Shown here: in pieces, positions 9,162 through 17,353 of the stretch | How positions within the stretch are numbered: the stretch's first letter is position 1 | Layout of the letters: the number at the start of each line of letters is the position of its first letter | Source: Actinomadura sp. DC4 | GTDB taxonomy: Bacteria; Actinomycetota; Actinomycetes; Streptosporangiales; Streptosporangiaceae | Direction: 5' to 3' | DNA length: 64,000 nt | NCBI RefSeq assembly: GCF_030406325.1 | Contig: NZ_JAUEQY010000021.1 | Location: 62,001-126,000 of the forward strand | Made by a program: the position numbers and the translations under genes | Notes under the pieces: generated by a model | What the model saw: the letters and a program-made list of their open reading frames with translations, nothing else | Told to the model about the DNA's origin: nothing | The model's database searches: none

Positions 9162-10487
9162 CTATTGCGTAACGGCGGCGATCGTCTCGGCCAATGCGGA
9201 CGGAACGCCGGCCACGAGCAGATGACGGCCGTCGCGGACGACGTCGCGGCCGGAGATCACCACGTGGGACACGTCCGCCGGGGAGGCCGCGAAGACCACC
9301 GACTCGGGCAGGTGGTCCGCCGCCGCTCCGGCCAGGCGGACCGAGTTCGTGTCCACCGTCGTCAGGTCGGCGTAGGCGCCCGGTTCGATCCGGCCCGCCT
9401 CCGGCCAGCCCAGGGCCGCGTGGCCGCCGGACGTCGCGGCGGTCAGGAGCTCCCCCGCCGTCCAGTGACCGCGCTGCCGCGTACGGAGGCGTTCGTCCAG
9501 CTCGACCGCCCTCGCCTCCTCGAACAGGTCGATCACGGCGTGCTGGTCCGAGCCCAGCGACAGCGGCGAGCCCGCGTCGGACAGGTCGCGCGCCGGGCCG
9601 ATGCCGTCGGCCAGGTCGCGTTCGGTGGTCGGGCACATGCAGACGCCGGTACGGGTGCCGCCCAGCAGGCCGATGTCGCGCGCGCTCAGGTGCGTGGCGT
9701 GCACGGCGACCGTCCTCGGGCCCAGCGCCCCGGCCTCCGACAGCAGGCCGGTCGGGCTCAGGCCGTACGCGGCCTCGCAGGCCACGTTCTCGGCGGGCTG
9801 CTCGGACAGGTGGACGTGCAGCGGCGCGCCCTGCAGGCCGGCCCAGGCCACGACGGTGCCGAGCTGGTCGCGCGGCACCGCGCGCACCGAGTGGATCGCG
9901 GCGCCGACCCTGGCGTGCCCGGCCGGGCGCAGCGCGGACACCCGCGCCGCCCACGCCTCGGCCGTGCCGTCGCCGAAGCGGCGCTGGTGGTCGCCCAGCG
10001 GCTCGCCGACGCCGCCGGCCAGGTAACACGTGTCCAGCAGCGTGATCCGGACGCCCGCGTCGGCCGCCGCCGCCAGCAACGCGTCGCCCATCGCGTTCGG
10101 CTCCGCGTACGGGGCGCCGGACGGATCGTGGTGCACGTAGTGGAACTCCCCCACGCACGCGATCCCGGCCAGCGCCATCTCCGCGTACACCGCGCGGGCC
10201 AGCGCGTAGTAGGTCTCGGGGTCCAGCCGCGACGCCACCTCGTACATGTGCGAACGCCACGTCCAGAACGTGCCCTGACCGGCCTGCACCCGCCCGCGCA
10301 GCGCCCGGTGGAACGCGTGGGAGTGCGCGTCGGCCAGGCCCGGGACGGTCAGCCCGGCCAGGCGCACGGCGTCCGGCGGCGCGGGCACACCGGGGACCAC
10401 GCGGGAGAAGCGCTCCCCCTCGGTCTCGATGAGCACGTCCGCCGCGACCACGTCGCCGAGCCACACGTACGCGGCGTGGTACCTCAC
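9162..10487 (-). CDS. hutF: Formimidoylglutamate deiminase
   Basis: A 441-residue amidohydrolase that converts N-formimidoyl-L-glutamate to N-formyl-L-glutamate and ammonia. The metal-binding motif is GLADAHSHAFHRALRG; the sequence also has EFHYVHHDPSG, HVHLSEQPAEN and the SLGSDQHAVIDLFEEAR segment characteristic of HutF. The GTG start at 10487 overlaps the stop of the M20 gene (GTGA), so the long upstream extension of the frame is rejected. It follows the M20 amidohydrolase gene and precedes the AfsR-like gene. Choice of HutF over HutG-type formiminoglutamase means the pathway runs through N-formylglutamate, yet no HutG deformylase gene is visible in the window. Confidence 0.93.
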   Translation of the reverse strand: MRYHAAYVWLGDVVAADVLIETEGERFSRVVPGVPAPPDAVRLAGLTVPGLADAHSHAFHRALRGRVQAGQGTFWTWRSHMYEVASRLDPETYYALARAVYAEMALAGIACVGEFHYVHHDPSGAPYAEPNAMGDALLAAAADAGVRITLLDTCYLAGGVGEPLGDHQRRFGDGTAEAWAARVSALRPAGHARVGAAIHSVRAVPRDQLGTVVAWAGLQGAPLHVHLSEQPAENVACEAAYGLSPTGLLSEAGALGPRTVAVHATHLSARDIGLLGGTRTGVCMCPTTERDLADGIGPARDLSDAGSPLSLGSDQHAVIDLFEEARAVELDERLRTRQRGHWTAGELLTAATSGGHAALGWPEAGRIEPGAYADLTTVDTNSVRLAGAAADHLPESVVFAASPADVSHVVISGRDVVRDGRHLLVAGVPSALAETIAAVTQ

Positions 10488-11761
10488 CGGCACACCAGCT
10501 CCTCGAGCACATCCGCGAGCGCCGCCACCCCGGCCAGGCAGTCCTCCGGCGACGCGTACTCCGCGGGCGCGTGGGACACCCCGGTCGGGTTGCGGACGAA
10601 CAGCATCGCGGCGGGCACGTGCGCGGACAGGATCCCCGCGTCGTGGCCGGCCCCGGTCGGCAGCACCGGCGGGTCGCCGAGCGTCTTGGCGAGCCGGTCG
10701 CGCAGCTCGGTGTGGAACTCCACGACCTCGGTGGAGGACTCCTCGGCCAGCGCCACCTCGACGCCGTCCCAGCCCGCGGCCTCCTCGGCGGCGGCCAGGG
10801 TACGGGCGACCGTCGCGCGTACGGCCGCCTCGGACGGGGCGCGGGCGTCGAGCCACGCCTGGACCTTCGACGGGATCGCGTTGACGCCGTTCGGCGTGAT
10901 CCGGACCTTGCCCATGGTCGCGACCGCGTCGTGGTGCTCGGCGGCCTCGCGGGCGGCGAGCACCGTACGGGCGAAGGGCAGCATCGGGTCGCGCCGGTCG
11001 CCGAGCAGCGTCGTGCCCGCGTGGTTGCCCTCCCCGGTGAAGTCGAACCGCCACCGGCCGTGCGGCCAGATCGCGCTCGCCACCCCGACGGGCGCGTTCA
11101 GCGCACGTCCCTGCTCGACGTGCAACTCCACGAAGCAGTTGATCGACAGCAGGTCCGGGTCGGGACCGATCAGCTCGGGGTCATACCCCGCGGCCTCCAT
11201 GGCCGCGGCCCAGGTGACGCCGTCGGCGTCGCGCAGGCCGCGTGCCCGCGCCGGGTCGATCGCCCCGGTGACCAGCCGCGATCCCAGGCAGGCCACGCCG
11301 AATCGCGCGCCCTCCTCCTCGGTGAAGACGGCCACGCCGAGCGGCCGCCGCGGTGTCACGCCGCGTTCGCGGAGCAGGTCGACGGCGGCGAGCGCGGACA
11401 CGACGCCCAGCGGCCCGTCGTACGCGCCGCCGTCGGGCACCGAGTCGAGATGGCTGCCGGTCAGCACCGCGTCCCGGCGCAGGCGGCCCGCCATCGCGTC
11501 GCCCGCCACCCCGCTCGCGGCGATGTTCGCCACGCTGGCGACCATGCCCGCCGCGTCGGCGCCCGGTTCGGGCTCGACGTCCCACCAGGCGAGCAGGTTG
11601 CCGTTCCGGTCCTGGTCGAGGGCCAGCCCGCGCGACCGCGCCTCCTGGGCGAACCAGTCGCGGCACTCACGGTCGGCCGCCGTCCAGGAGAACCGCCGGT
11701 AGCCGCCGCCGTCGGCGCGGCCGATGGGCAGCAGTGCCTCCCACATCTCCTCGAACGCCAT
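10484..11761 (-). CDS. M20-family amidohydrolase (allantoate amidohydrolase-like) in the hut operon
   Basis: A 425-residue metallo-amidohydrolase with the binuclear-metal motifs TGSHLDSVPDGGAYDG, TEEEGARFG and ELHVEQG, the dimerisation-domain GNHAGTT, and the C-terminal GAGHDAGILS and NPTGVSHAPAEYAS. The family removes carbamoyl or similar groups from N-substituted amino acids (allantoate, N-carbamoyl amino acids). It overlaps hutF by 4 nt and begins 3 nt after the hutU stop, so it is tightly embedded in the histidine operon. From memory, Streptomyces hut loci carry the same gene in the same place. The position suggests it could replace HutG by hydrolysing N-formylglutamate to glutamate and formate, but this is inference; allantoate or N-carbamoylglutamate remain possible substrates. 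Confidence 0.88.
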   Translation of the reverse strand: MAFEEMWEALLPIGRADGGGYRRFSWTAADRECRDWFAQEARSRGLALDQDRNGNLLAWWDVEPEPGADAAGMVASVANIAASGVAGDAMAGRLRRDAVLTGSHLDSVPDGGAYDGPLGVVSALAAVDLLRERGVTPRRPLGVAVFTEEEGARFGVACLGSRLVTGAIDPARARGLRDADGVTWAAAMEAAGYDPELIGPDPDLLSINCFVELHVEQGRALNAPVGVASAIWPHGRWRFDFTGEGNHAGTTLLGDRRDPMLPFARTVLAAREAAEHHDAVATMGKVRITPNGVNAIPSKVQAWLDARAPSEAAVRATVARTLAAAEEAAGWDGVEVALAEESSTEVVEFHTELRDRLAKTLGDPPVLPTGAGHDAGILSAHVPAAMLFVRNPTGVSHAPAEYASPEDCLAGVAALADVLEELVCR

Positions 11762-11764
11762 GGA

Positions 11765-13417
11765 TCAGGCCTCGTGCATGGGGACGCGTACGCCGCGCTC
11801 GGCGGCCACCTCGTCGGCGCGGTCGTAGCCGGCGTCGACGTGGCGGATGACGCCCATGCCCGGGTCGTTGGTCAGGACCCTCTCCAGCTTCTGCGCCGCG
11901 AGGGGCGTGCCGTCGGCCACCGAGACCTGGCCGGCGTGGATGGACCGGCCGATGCCGACGCCGCCGCCGTGGTGGATCGACACCCACGACGCCCCCGATG
12001 AGGCGTTGATCAGGGCGTTCAGCAGCGGCCAGTCGGCGATCGCGTCCGAGCCGTCGGCCATGCCCTCGGTCTCCCGGTACGGCGAGGCGACGCTGCCGGA
12101 GTCGAGGTGGTCGCGGCCGATCACGATCGGGGCGCTGATCTCGCCGGTCTCCACGAGCTTGTTGAACTCCAGCCCGGCCCGGTCGCGCTCGCCGTACCCG
12201 AGCCAGCAGATCCGCGCGGGCAGCCCCTGGAAGTGGACCCTCTCCCCCGCCATCTTGATCCAGCGGGCCAGCGGCTCGTTCTCGGGGAACAGGTCCAGGA
12301 TCGCTTTGTCCGTACGGGCGATGTCCTTCGGGTCGCCGGACAGGGCCGCCCAGCGGAACGGGCCCCTGCCCTCGCAGAACAGCGGCCGGATGTAGGCGGG
12401 CACGAAACCGGGGAAGTCGAACGCGCGCGTGTAGCCCGCGATCTGCGCCTCGCCGCGGATGGAGTTGCCGTAGTCGAAGACCTCCGCGCCGGCGTCCTGG
12501 AACCCGACCATCGCCTCGACGTGCGTGGCCATGGACTCGCGTGCCTTGGTGACGAAGCCCTCGGGGTCCTTCTCGCGCGCGGCGGCCATGTCCTCGAAGG
12601 CGACGCCGCTCGGCAGGTACATCTGCGGGTCGTGCGCCGAGGTCTGGTCGGTCACGATGTCGATGGGAGCGCCCGCCGCCAGGAGCTCGGGCACGATGTC
12701 GGCGGCGTTGCCGAGCAGGCCGATGGAGAGCGGACGGCGCGCGTCCTTGGCCTCCTGGGCGAGGCGAAGCGCCTCCTCGACGCTGTCGGCGCGCACGTCG
12801 CAGTAGCGGTGCTCGACCCGGCGGTCGATGCGGGAGGGGTCGCACTCGACGCAGATCGCGACGCCGCCGTTCATGGTCACCGCGAGCGGCTGGGCGCCGC
12901 CCATGCCGCCCAGGCCGGCGGTCAGCGTGATCGTCCCGGCGAGGGTGCCGCCGAACTTCTTGGCCGCGACCGCCGCGAACGTCTCGTACGTGCCCTGCAG
13001 GATGCCCTGGGTGCCGATGTAGATCCACGAACCGGCGGTCATCTGCCCGTACATGGTCAGGCCGAGCGACTCCAGGCGCCGGAACTCCTCCCAGGTCGCC
13101 CACTGCGGCACGAGGTTGGAGTTGGCGATGAGCACGCGCGGCGCCCACTCGTGCGTACGGAAGACGCCGACCGGCTTGCCGGACTGGACCATGAGCGTCT
13201 CGTCGGCCTCCAGGTCGCGCAGGGCGCGGACCATCGCGTCGAAGGCGTCCCAGGACCGGGCGGCGCGGCCCGAGCCGCCGTAGACGATGAGCTCGTCGGG
13301 GTGCTCGGCGACCTCGGGGTCGAGGTTGTTCATGAGCATGCGCAGGGCGGCCTCCTGCTGCCAGCCCTTGGCGCTCAGAGTGGTGCCACGCGGTGCGCGT
13401 ACGGGACGGGGGCCCAT
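11765..13417 (-). CDS. hutU: Urocanate hydratase (urocanase)
   Basis: A 550-residue cytoplasmic enzyme that adds water to urocanate using tightly bound NAD+ as an electrophile. ATG 13417 is preceded by an AAGGAG site 7 nt upstream, which rejects the longer frame. The NAD-binding region [13 protein letters not shown], the YCDVRADS segment, [32 protein letters not shown] and the C-terminal [18 protein letters not shown] are family hallmarks. Length matches the usual 550-560 residues. It sits between hutH (40 nt upstream) and the M20 gene (3 nt downstream) in one operon. Confidence 0.97.
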   Translation of the reverse strand: MGPRPVRAPRGTTLSAKGWQQEAALRMLMNNLDPEVAEHPDELIVYGGSGRAARSWDAFDAMVRALRDLEADETLMVQSGKPVGVFRTHEWAPRVLIANSNLVPQWATWEEFRRLESLGLTMYGQMTAGSWIYIGTQGILQGTYETFAAVAAKKFGGTLAGTITLTAGLGGMGGAQPLAVTMNGGVAICVECDPSRIDRRVEHRYCDVRADSVEEALRLAQEAKDARRPLSIGLLGNAADIVPELLAAGAPIDIVTDQTSAHDPQMYLPSGVAFEDMAAAREKDPEGFVTKARESMATHVEAMVGFQDAGAEVFDYGNSIRGEAQIAGYTRAFDFPGFVPAYIRPLFCEGRGPFRWAALSGDPKDIARTDKAILDLFPENEPLARWIKMAGERVHFQGLPARICWLGYGERDRAGLEFNKLVETGEISAPIVIGRDHLDSGSVASPYRETEGMADGSDAIADWPLLNALINASSGASWVSIHHGGGVGIGRSIHAGQVSVADGTPLAAQKLERVLTNDPGMGVIRHVDAGYDRADEVAAERGVRVPMHEA

Positions 13418-13457
13418 CTTTTTCTCCTTTTCCTGCGAGGACGGCGGTCGGCTTCTT

Positions 13458-14996
13458 CTAGGAGAGCGGCCCGATGACGGACTCGGCGGCGGCGACCAGG
13501 GAGCCGTCGCGGACCAGGTCCACGGCGGCGGCGATCTCGGGGGCGACGTAACGGTCGGGTCCGGGCGCGGGCACGCCCGTACGGAGGGCGGCCACGACGG
13601 CGGCGGTGGCCGGGCCGGGACGCAGCGGCGCACGCAGGCTCAGGGCGCGCGCGGCGGTCATGATCTCGATCGCGACGACCCGGGTGAGGCCGTCGACGGC
13701 GCGGCGCAGCTTGCGGGCGCCGCCCCAGCCCATGGACACGTGGTCCTCCTGCATGGCCGAGCTGGGGATCGAGTCGACGCTCGCCGGGTTCGCGAGCCGC
13801 TTGAGCTCGGAGACGACGGCGGCCTGGGTGTACTGCGCGATCATGTAGCCGGAGTCGACGCCCGGGTCGTCGGCCAGGAACGCCGGGAGCCCGTGGGACC
13901 GCGCGGTGTCGAGCATCCGGTCCGTACGCCGCTCGGCCATCGAGGCGACGTCGGCGACCGGGATGGCCAGGAAGTCCAGGACGTACGCGACCGGGGCGCC
14001 GTGGAAGTTGCCGTTGGACTCGACCCGGCCGTCCGGCAGCACGACGGGGTTGTCCACCGCCGAGGCGAGCTCGCGCGAGGCGACGAGCGAGGCGTGGTCC
14101 AGCGTGTCGCGGGCGGCGCCGTGCACCTGCGGCGAGCAGCGCAGGGAGTAGGCGTCCTGGACACGGTTACAGTCCGGCCCCCGGTGCGACTCCATGATCG
14201 CCGAGTCGGCGAGGAGCGCGCGCAGGTTGGCGGCGCTCGCGGCCTGGCCCGGGTGCGGGCGGAGTTCTTGCAGGTCGGCGGCGAAGACGCGGTCGGTGCC
14301 GAGCTGTGCCTCGACGCTCATCGCGGCGCCGATGTCGGCCGCCTGCAAGAGGGCGCGCAGGTCCTCGATGGCCAGGACGAGCATGCCGAGCATGCCGTCG
14401 GTGCCGTTGAGGAGCGCCAGCCCCTCCTTGGCGGCCAGGGTCAGCGGCTCGATGCCGGCCTTTTCGAGGGCCTCGGCGGCGGGGCGCTTCACGCCGTCGG
14501 CGTCGTGGACCTCGCCCTCGCCGATCAGCGCGAGCGCGACGTGGGACAGGGGCGCGAGGTCGCCGGAGCAGCCGAGGCTGCCGTACTCGTGCACGACCGG
14601 AGTGATACCCGCGTTGAGCAGACCGGCCAGCGTCTCGGCGGTGACGGGACGCACGCCCGTACGGCCGGTGGCGAGCGTGCTCAGCCGCAGGAGCATCATC
14701 GCCCGTACGACCTCGCGCTCGACCTCGGGCCCGGAGCCCGCGGCGTGCGAGCGGACGATGTTCTGCTGGAGCCGCGCGCGCAGCTCCTCGTGGATATGGC
14801 GGGTGGCCAGCGCTCCGAAGCCGGTGGAGATGCCATAGGCCGGGGTCGGGCGCGCGGCGAGGTCTTCGACGTGCGCACGCGCCGTGGCGATCGCCTTCAG
14901 CGCCTCGTCGGTGAGCGAGACCTCCGCGCCGTGGCGGGCGACGGCCACGACGTCGCCGAAGGCGAGCGGGCCGGTCCCGACGGGGATGTTCGTCAT
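13458..14996 (-). CDS. hutH: Histidine ammonia-lyase
   Basis: A 512-residue lyase that deaminates L-histidine to trans-urocanate. The prosthetic MIO group is built from the tripeptide at 143-145, here Cys-Ser-Gly in [14 protein letters not shown] rather than the usual Ala-Ser-Gly. Tyr54 (AYGISTGFG), the [14 protein letters not shown] segment, [16 protein letters not shown] and [12 protein letters not shown] complete the active site. The start is ATG 14996, or ATG 15005 three codons earlier; the GGAGGG between them is too close to 14996 to decide. It is the first gene of the hut operon, with the putative IclR operator 55 nt upstream. Confidence 0.96.
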   Translation of the reverse strand: MTNIPVGTGPLAFGDVVAVARHGAEVSLTDEALKAIATARAHVEDLAARPTPAYGISTGFGALATRHIHEELRARLQQNIVRSHAAGSGPEVEREVVRAMMLLRLSTLATGRTGVRPVTAETLAGLLNAGITPVVHEYGSLGCSGDLAPLSHVALALIGEGEVHDADGVKRPAAEALEKAGIEPLTLAAKEGLALLNGTDGMLGMLVLAIEDLRALLQAADIGAAMSVEAQLGTDRVFAADLQELRPHPGQAASAANLRALLADSAIMESHRGPDCNRVQDAYSLRCSPQVHGAARDTLDHASLVASRELASAVDNPVVLPDGRVESNGNFHGAPVAYVLDFLAIPVADVASMAERRTDRMLDTARSHGLPAFLADDPGVDSGYMIAQYTQAAVVSELKRLANPASVDSIPSSAMQEDHVSMGWGGARKLRRAVDGLTRVVAIEIMTAARALSLRAPLRPGPATAAVVAALRTGVPAPGPDRYVAPEIAAAVDLVRDGSLVAAAESVIGPLS

Positions 14997-15050
14997 ACCC
15001 TCCATTTGACGTGACGGGCGCGGGTGACGGGACCCCGGGTGGCGTGCTTG

Positions 15051-15070
15051 TGTCTGACATGCGAGACACT
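15051..15070. promoter_or_regulatory. Putative hut operator between hutH and the IclR gene
   Basis: TGTCTGACATGCGAGACACT contains the imperfect dyad TGTCTxxCATGxxAGACA. Nineteen of 20 bases recur at 25145-25164 in the betaine-type transporter promoter, and a 14/18 copy occurs at 4576-4593. It lies 55 nt before hutH and 20 nt before the IclR start, suiting control of both divergent units by the IclR product. Confidence 0.75.
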
Positions 15071-15090
15071 CGGTCAGGAGGTGGTCCGGG

Positions 15091-15870
15091 TTGGCCGGAG
15101 AACAGGTGCCCGCGGCGCGGCGCGTCCTCGCCGTGCTCCGGCTGCTGGCGTCCTCCGCGCGGCCCGTCGCCGCCTCGACGATCGCCCGCCAGCTCGACCT
15201 GCCGCGGTCGAGCACCTACCACCTGCTGACCGCGATGGCCGAGGACGGGTTCGTCACGTACCTGCCCGAAGATCGGCTGTGGGGCCTGGGCGTGACGTCC
15301 TTCGAGATCGGCTCGGCGTACCTCCGGCAGCAGCCGCTGGAGCGCCTGGCCCGGCCCCTGCTCGTACGCCTGGTCGACCGGGTCGGCGAGATCGTCCAGC
15401 TCGGCGTGCTGCACGGCCCGGAGACGCTGTACCTGCTGAAGGACCAGCCCAGGCATCACGCCACCCTGGTCACCGACGTCGGCGTGCGGATGCCCGCGTA
15501 CCTCACCGCCAGCGGCCGGGCGATGCTGACCCACCTGCCGCCCGCCCAGCTCCGGGCGCTGATCCCGCCGGGCGACCTGGTCAACCGTACGGGGGCGGGC
15601 CCACGGTCGTTCCGCGAGCTGCGCCGGATGCTGGCCGACGACGCCCGGCGCGGGTGGGCGATCGAGGACGGCCACGTGACGGAGGGCTTCGCGAGCATCG
15701 CGGCGTGCGCCTTCGACCACGTCGGCCGCCCGGCCGCCGCGATCACGGTGACGTTCCGCCGCGACGCCCGCCCGGAGGCGGAATGGCCGGAGATAGCGGC
15801 CCGCGTCCGCGAGTCCTCCGCCGAACTCACCCGCCGCCTGTCCGGCCACGCCCCGGACCCGGCCCCCTAG
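15091..15870 (+). CDS. IclR-family transcriptional regulator, probable hut regulator
   Basis: A 259-residue protein with an N-terminal winged helix-turn-helix (about residues 8-65, with ASTIARQLDLPRSSTYHLLT) and a C-terminal IclR effector-binding domain (about 80-250). The start is a TTG with a perfect AGGAGG 9 nt upstream; the rare TTG suggests low expression. The gene is divergent from hutH, and the operator dyad lies directly upstream of both, so autoregulation and control of hutH are likely. The recurrence of the site upstream of hutI and the transporter operon extends its probable regulon. The effector may be histidine, urocanate or a related imidazole; whether it represses or activates cannot be told. 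Confidence 0.88.
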   Translation: MAGEQVPAARRVLAVLRLLASSARPVAASTIARQLDLPRSSTYHLLTAMAEDGFVTYLPEDRLWGLGVTSFEIGSAYLRQQPLERLARPLLVRLVDRVGEIVQLGVLHGPETLYLLKDQPRHHATLVTDVGVRMPAYLTASGRAMLTHLPPAQLRALIPPGDLVNRTGAGPRSFRELRRMLADDARRGWAIEDGHVTEGFASIAACAFDHVGRPAAAITVTFRRDARPEAEWPEIAARVRESSAELTRRLSGHAPDPAP

Positions 15871-15980
15871 GGGTGCCGGGTGCACCCCGAACGGGTGTTC
15901 ACCCCCACCGACAGGCTGTGGCCCTCCCCAGCAGGATTACTCGTGTCAGCAAGTGATCCTCGGAAAGGGCCCCGGCTGAA

Positions 15981-16634
15981 ATGAACGAAGAACTCGCCCG
16001 GAAGTTCACTGGATTCTCCTGCCTCGCCGCCGCCGTCGCATTCATCGTCGAGGTTCCGCTCTACTTCGTCTACGACGGCGCGCCACCGGACTGGAACGTC
16101 CTGAGCCGGCTCCTGATCGGCATTCTCGCCCTCGGTCTCCTCCTTCTCTTCGTCACCGGATTCCGCGAGATGATCAAGACTGTGAGCCCCGGAAACGAAT
16201 GGATCGGCGGGATCGCCGCGACCGCCGGACTCGCATACGTGGTGGTCACGCTGGTCTCCAGCGGTCTGGAGGCCGGCGCGGTGATCGCCGCCGACCACCC
16301 GATCGACCCGACCATCACGGTCAGCGGCACATACATTCTGTACGGCTCCATCGGGCGCATGCTGCTGGGAATCTTCCTTTTCGCGGTCGGATACGCGATC
16401 GGCCGTACTCACGCGCTTCCCCGCTGGACCGGCCGTTCGGCCTACGTTCTCGCCGCGATCAACTTCGCCTTCATTCCGTCGCTGTTCTTCGGCAACAAGC
16501 CCGCGTCCTTCTATGCCGCCAACGGCTGGGGGACGACCGCCTCGATAGGCGCGATCCTCAGCTACTGGCTCCTCGCGCTGAGCGTCTCCCTCCTCCGGAG
16601 CGCCCGCCGCCCGGCGCTCGTGGCCGGGCACTGA
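15981..16634 (+). CDS. Six-span integral membrane protein of unknown function
   Basis: A 217-residue protein with about six hydrophobic segments, including LLIGILALGLLLLFVTGF, IAATAGLAYVVVTLVSSGL, MLLGIFLFAVGYAIG and the last span ILSYWLLALSVSLL. I do not recognise catalytic motifs; the layout resembles DUF4386-like membrane proteins, but this is a weak comparison. Base composition is slightly less GC-rich than its neighbours. It stands alone downstream of the IclR gene on the same strand, with about 110 nt between, so it probably has its own promoter. Confidence 0.7.
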   Translation: MNEELARKFTGFSCLAAAVAFIVEVPLYFVYDGAPPDWNVLSRLLIGILALGLLLLFVTGFREMIKTVSPGNEWIGGIAATAGLAYVVVTLVSSGLEAGAVIAADHPIDPTITVSGTYILYGSIGRMLLGIFLFAVGYAIGRTHALPRWTGRSAYVLAAINFAFIPSLFFGNKPASFYAANGWGTTASIGAILSYWLLALSVSLLRSARRPALVAGH

Positions 16635-16647
16635 CTGGTTCACGACG

Positions 16648-17352
16648 GTGGTCCCGGCTCCCCCGGCCGGGGCCACTGCCTCGTCCGGGGCGGGAAATCC
16701 CGTTGGGCCGATGCTGCTGGACGAGCGCTCGGCGCCCGCGCGGAGGCGTTACCTCGACGCGTTCGGCAACGCGGCCAACTTCGCGGTCGGCAACCGGTTC
16801 CTCCTGTCGCTGATGATGCGCGCCGGGCTGGCCGCCGAGTGCGGCGATCTCGCCTCCGATCTCGTGTACGACGCGCCGCACAACCTCCTGTGGCCCGACG
16901 GCGAGGGCGGTGTCGTGCACCGCAAGGGCGCGACCCCGGCGGGCGGGTACGCGGAGACGGAGGGCGGCCCGTACGCGATGTGGGGCGAACCCGTCATCGT
17001 GCCCGGCTCCATGGGCGCGGCGAGCCACGTCCTGCGCGGCCACGGCAACCCGCGCTCGCTGGCGAGCGCCTGCCACGGTGCCGGCCGCCGCGTGCCCCGC
17101 GGCGCCGCTTCCCGTGGTGGCGACGCCGACCTCGACGCGTTCCTGCGGAAGTTCCGCGTGGTCACGCCGCTGGACCACCGCTCGCCGTCCGTCGCCCGCC
17201 GCGCGGACGTGCTGGCCGCCTGGCGCCGCGACCTCAAGCAGGAGGCGCCGTGGGTCTACAAGGACATCGGCCCGGTGATCTCCAGCCTGCGCGCCGCCGG
17301 AGTCGCCGACCCGGTGGTCGAGCTGCGGCCCCTGCTGACCGTCAAGGGCTGA
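16648..17352 (+). pseudogene. rtcB: RtcB-family RNA ligase remnant, N-terminal half missing
   Basis: About 214-234 residues align in order with the second half of RtcB: the helix FGNAANFAVGNRFLLSLMM, DAPHNLLW (a metal-binding His), VHRKGATPA, EPVIVPGSMGAASHVLRG, the guanylylated-His motif SACHGAGR and the C-terminal KDIGPVISSLRAAG. Full RtcB proteins are about 400-480 residues. The first half, with the metal-binding Cys and two His, is absent, and nothing upstream restores it. The first residues after GTG 16648 are low-complexity. A fragment lacking these ligands should not ligate RNA, so I call it a decayed gene. The frame is still open with normal codon use, so a truncated protein may be made. 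Confidence 0.75.
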
Positions 17353-17353
17353 C

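Noticed and set aside
8578-10512. Long minus-strand frame spanning hutF and the start of the AfsR-like gene
   Set aside because: A shifted frame of real genes on the same strand; Arg/Pro/Gly-rich product with no motif.
14167-15885. Minus-strand frame of 572 codons across hutH and the IclR gene
   Set aside because: Out of phase with hutH and antisense to the IclR gene, both of which are well supported.
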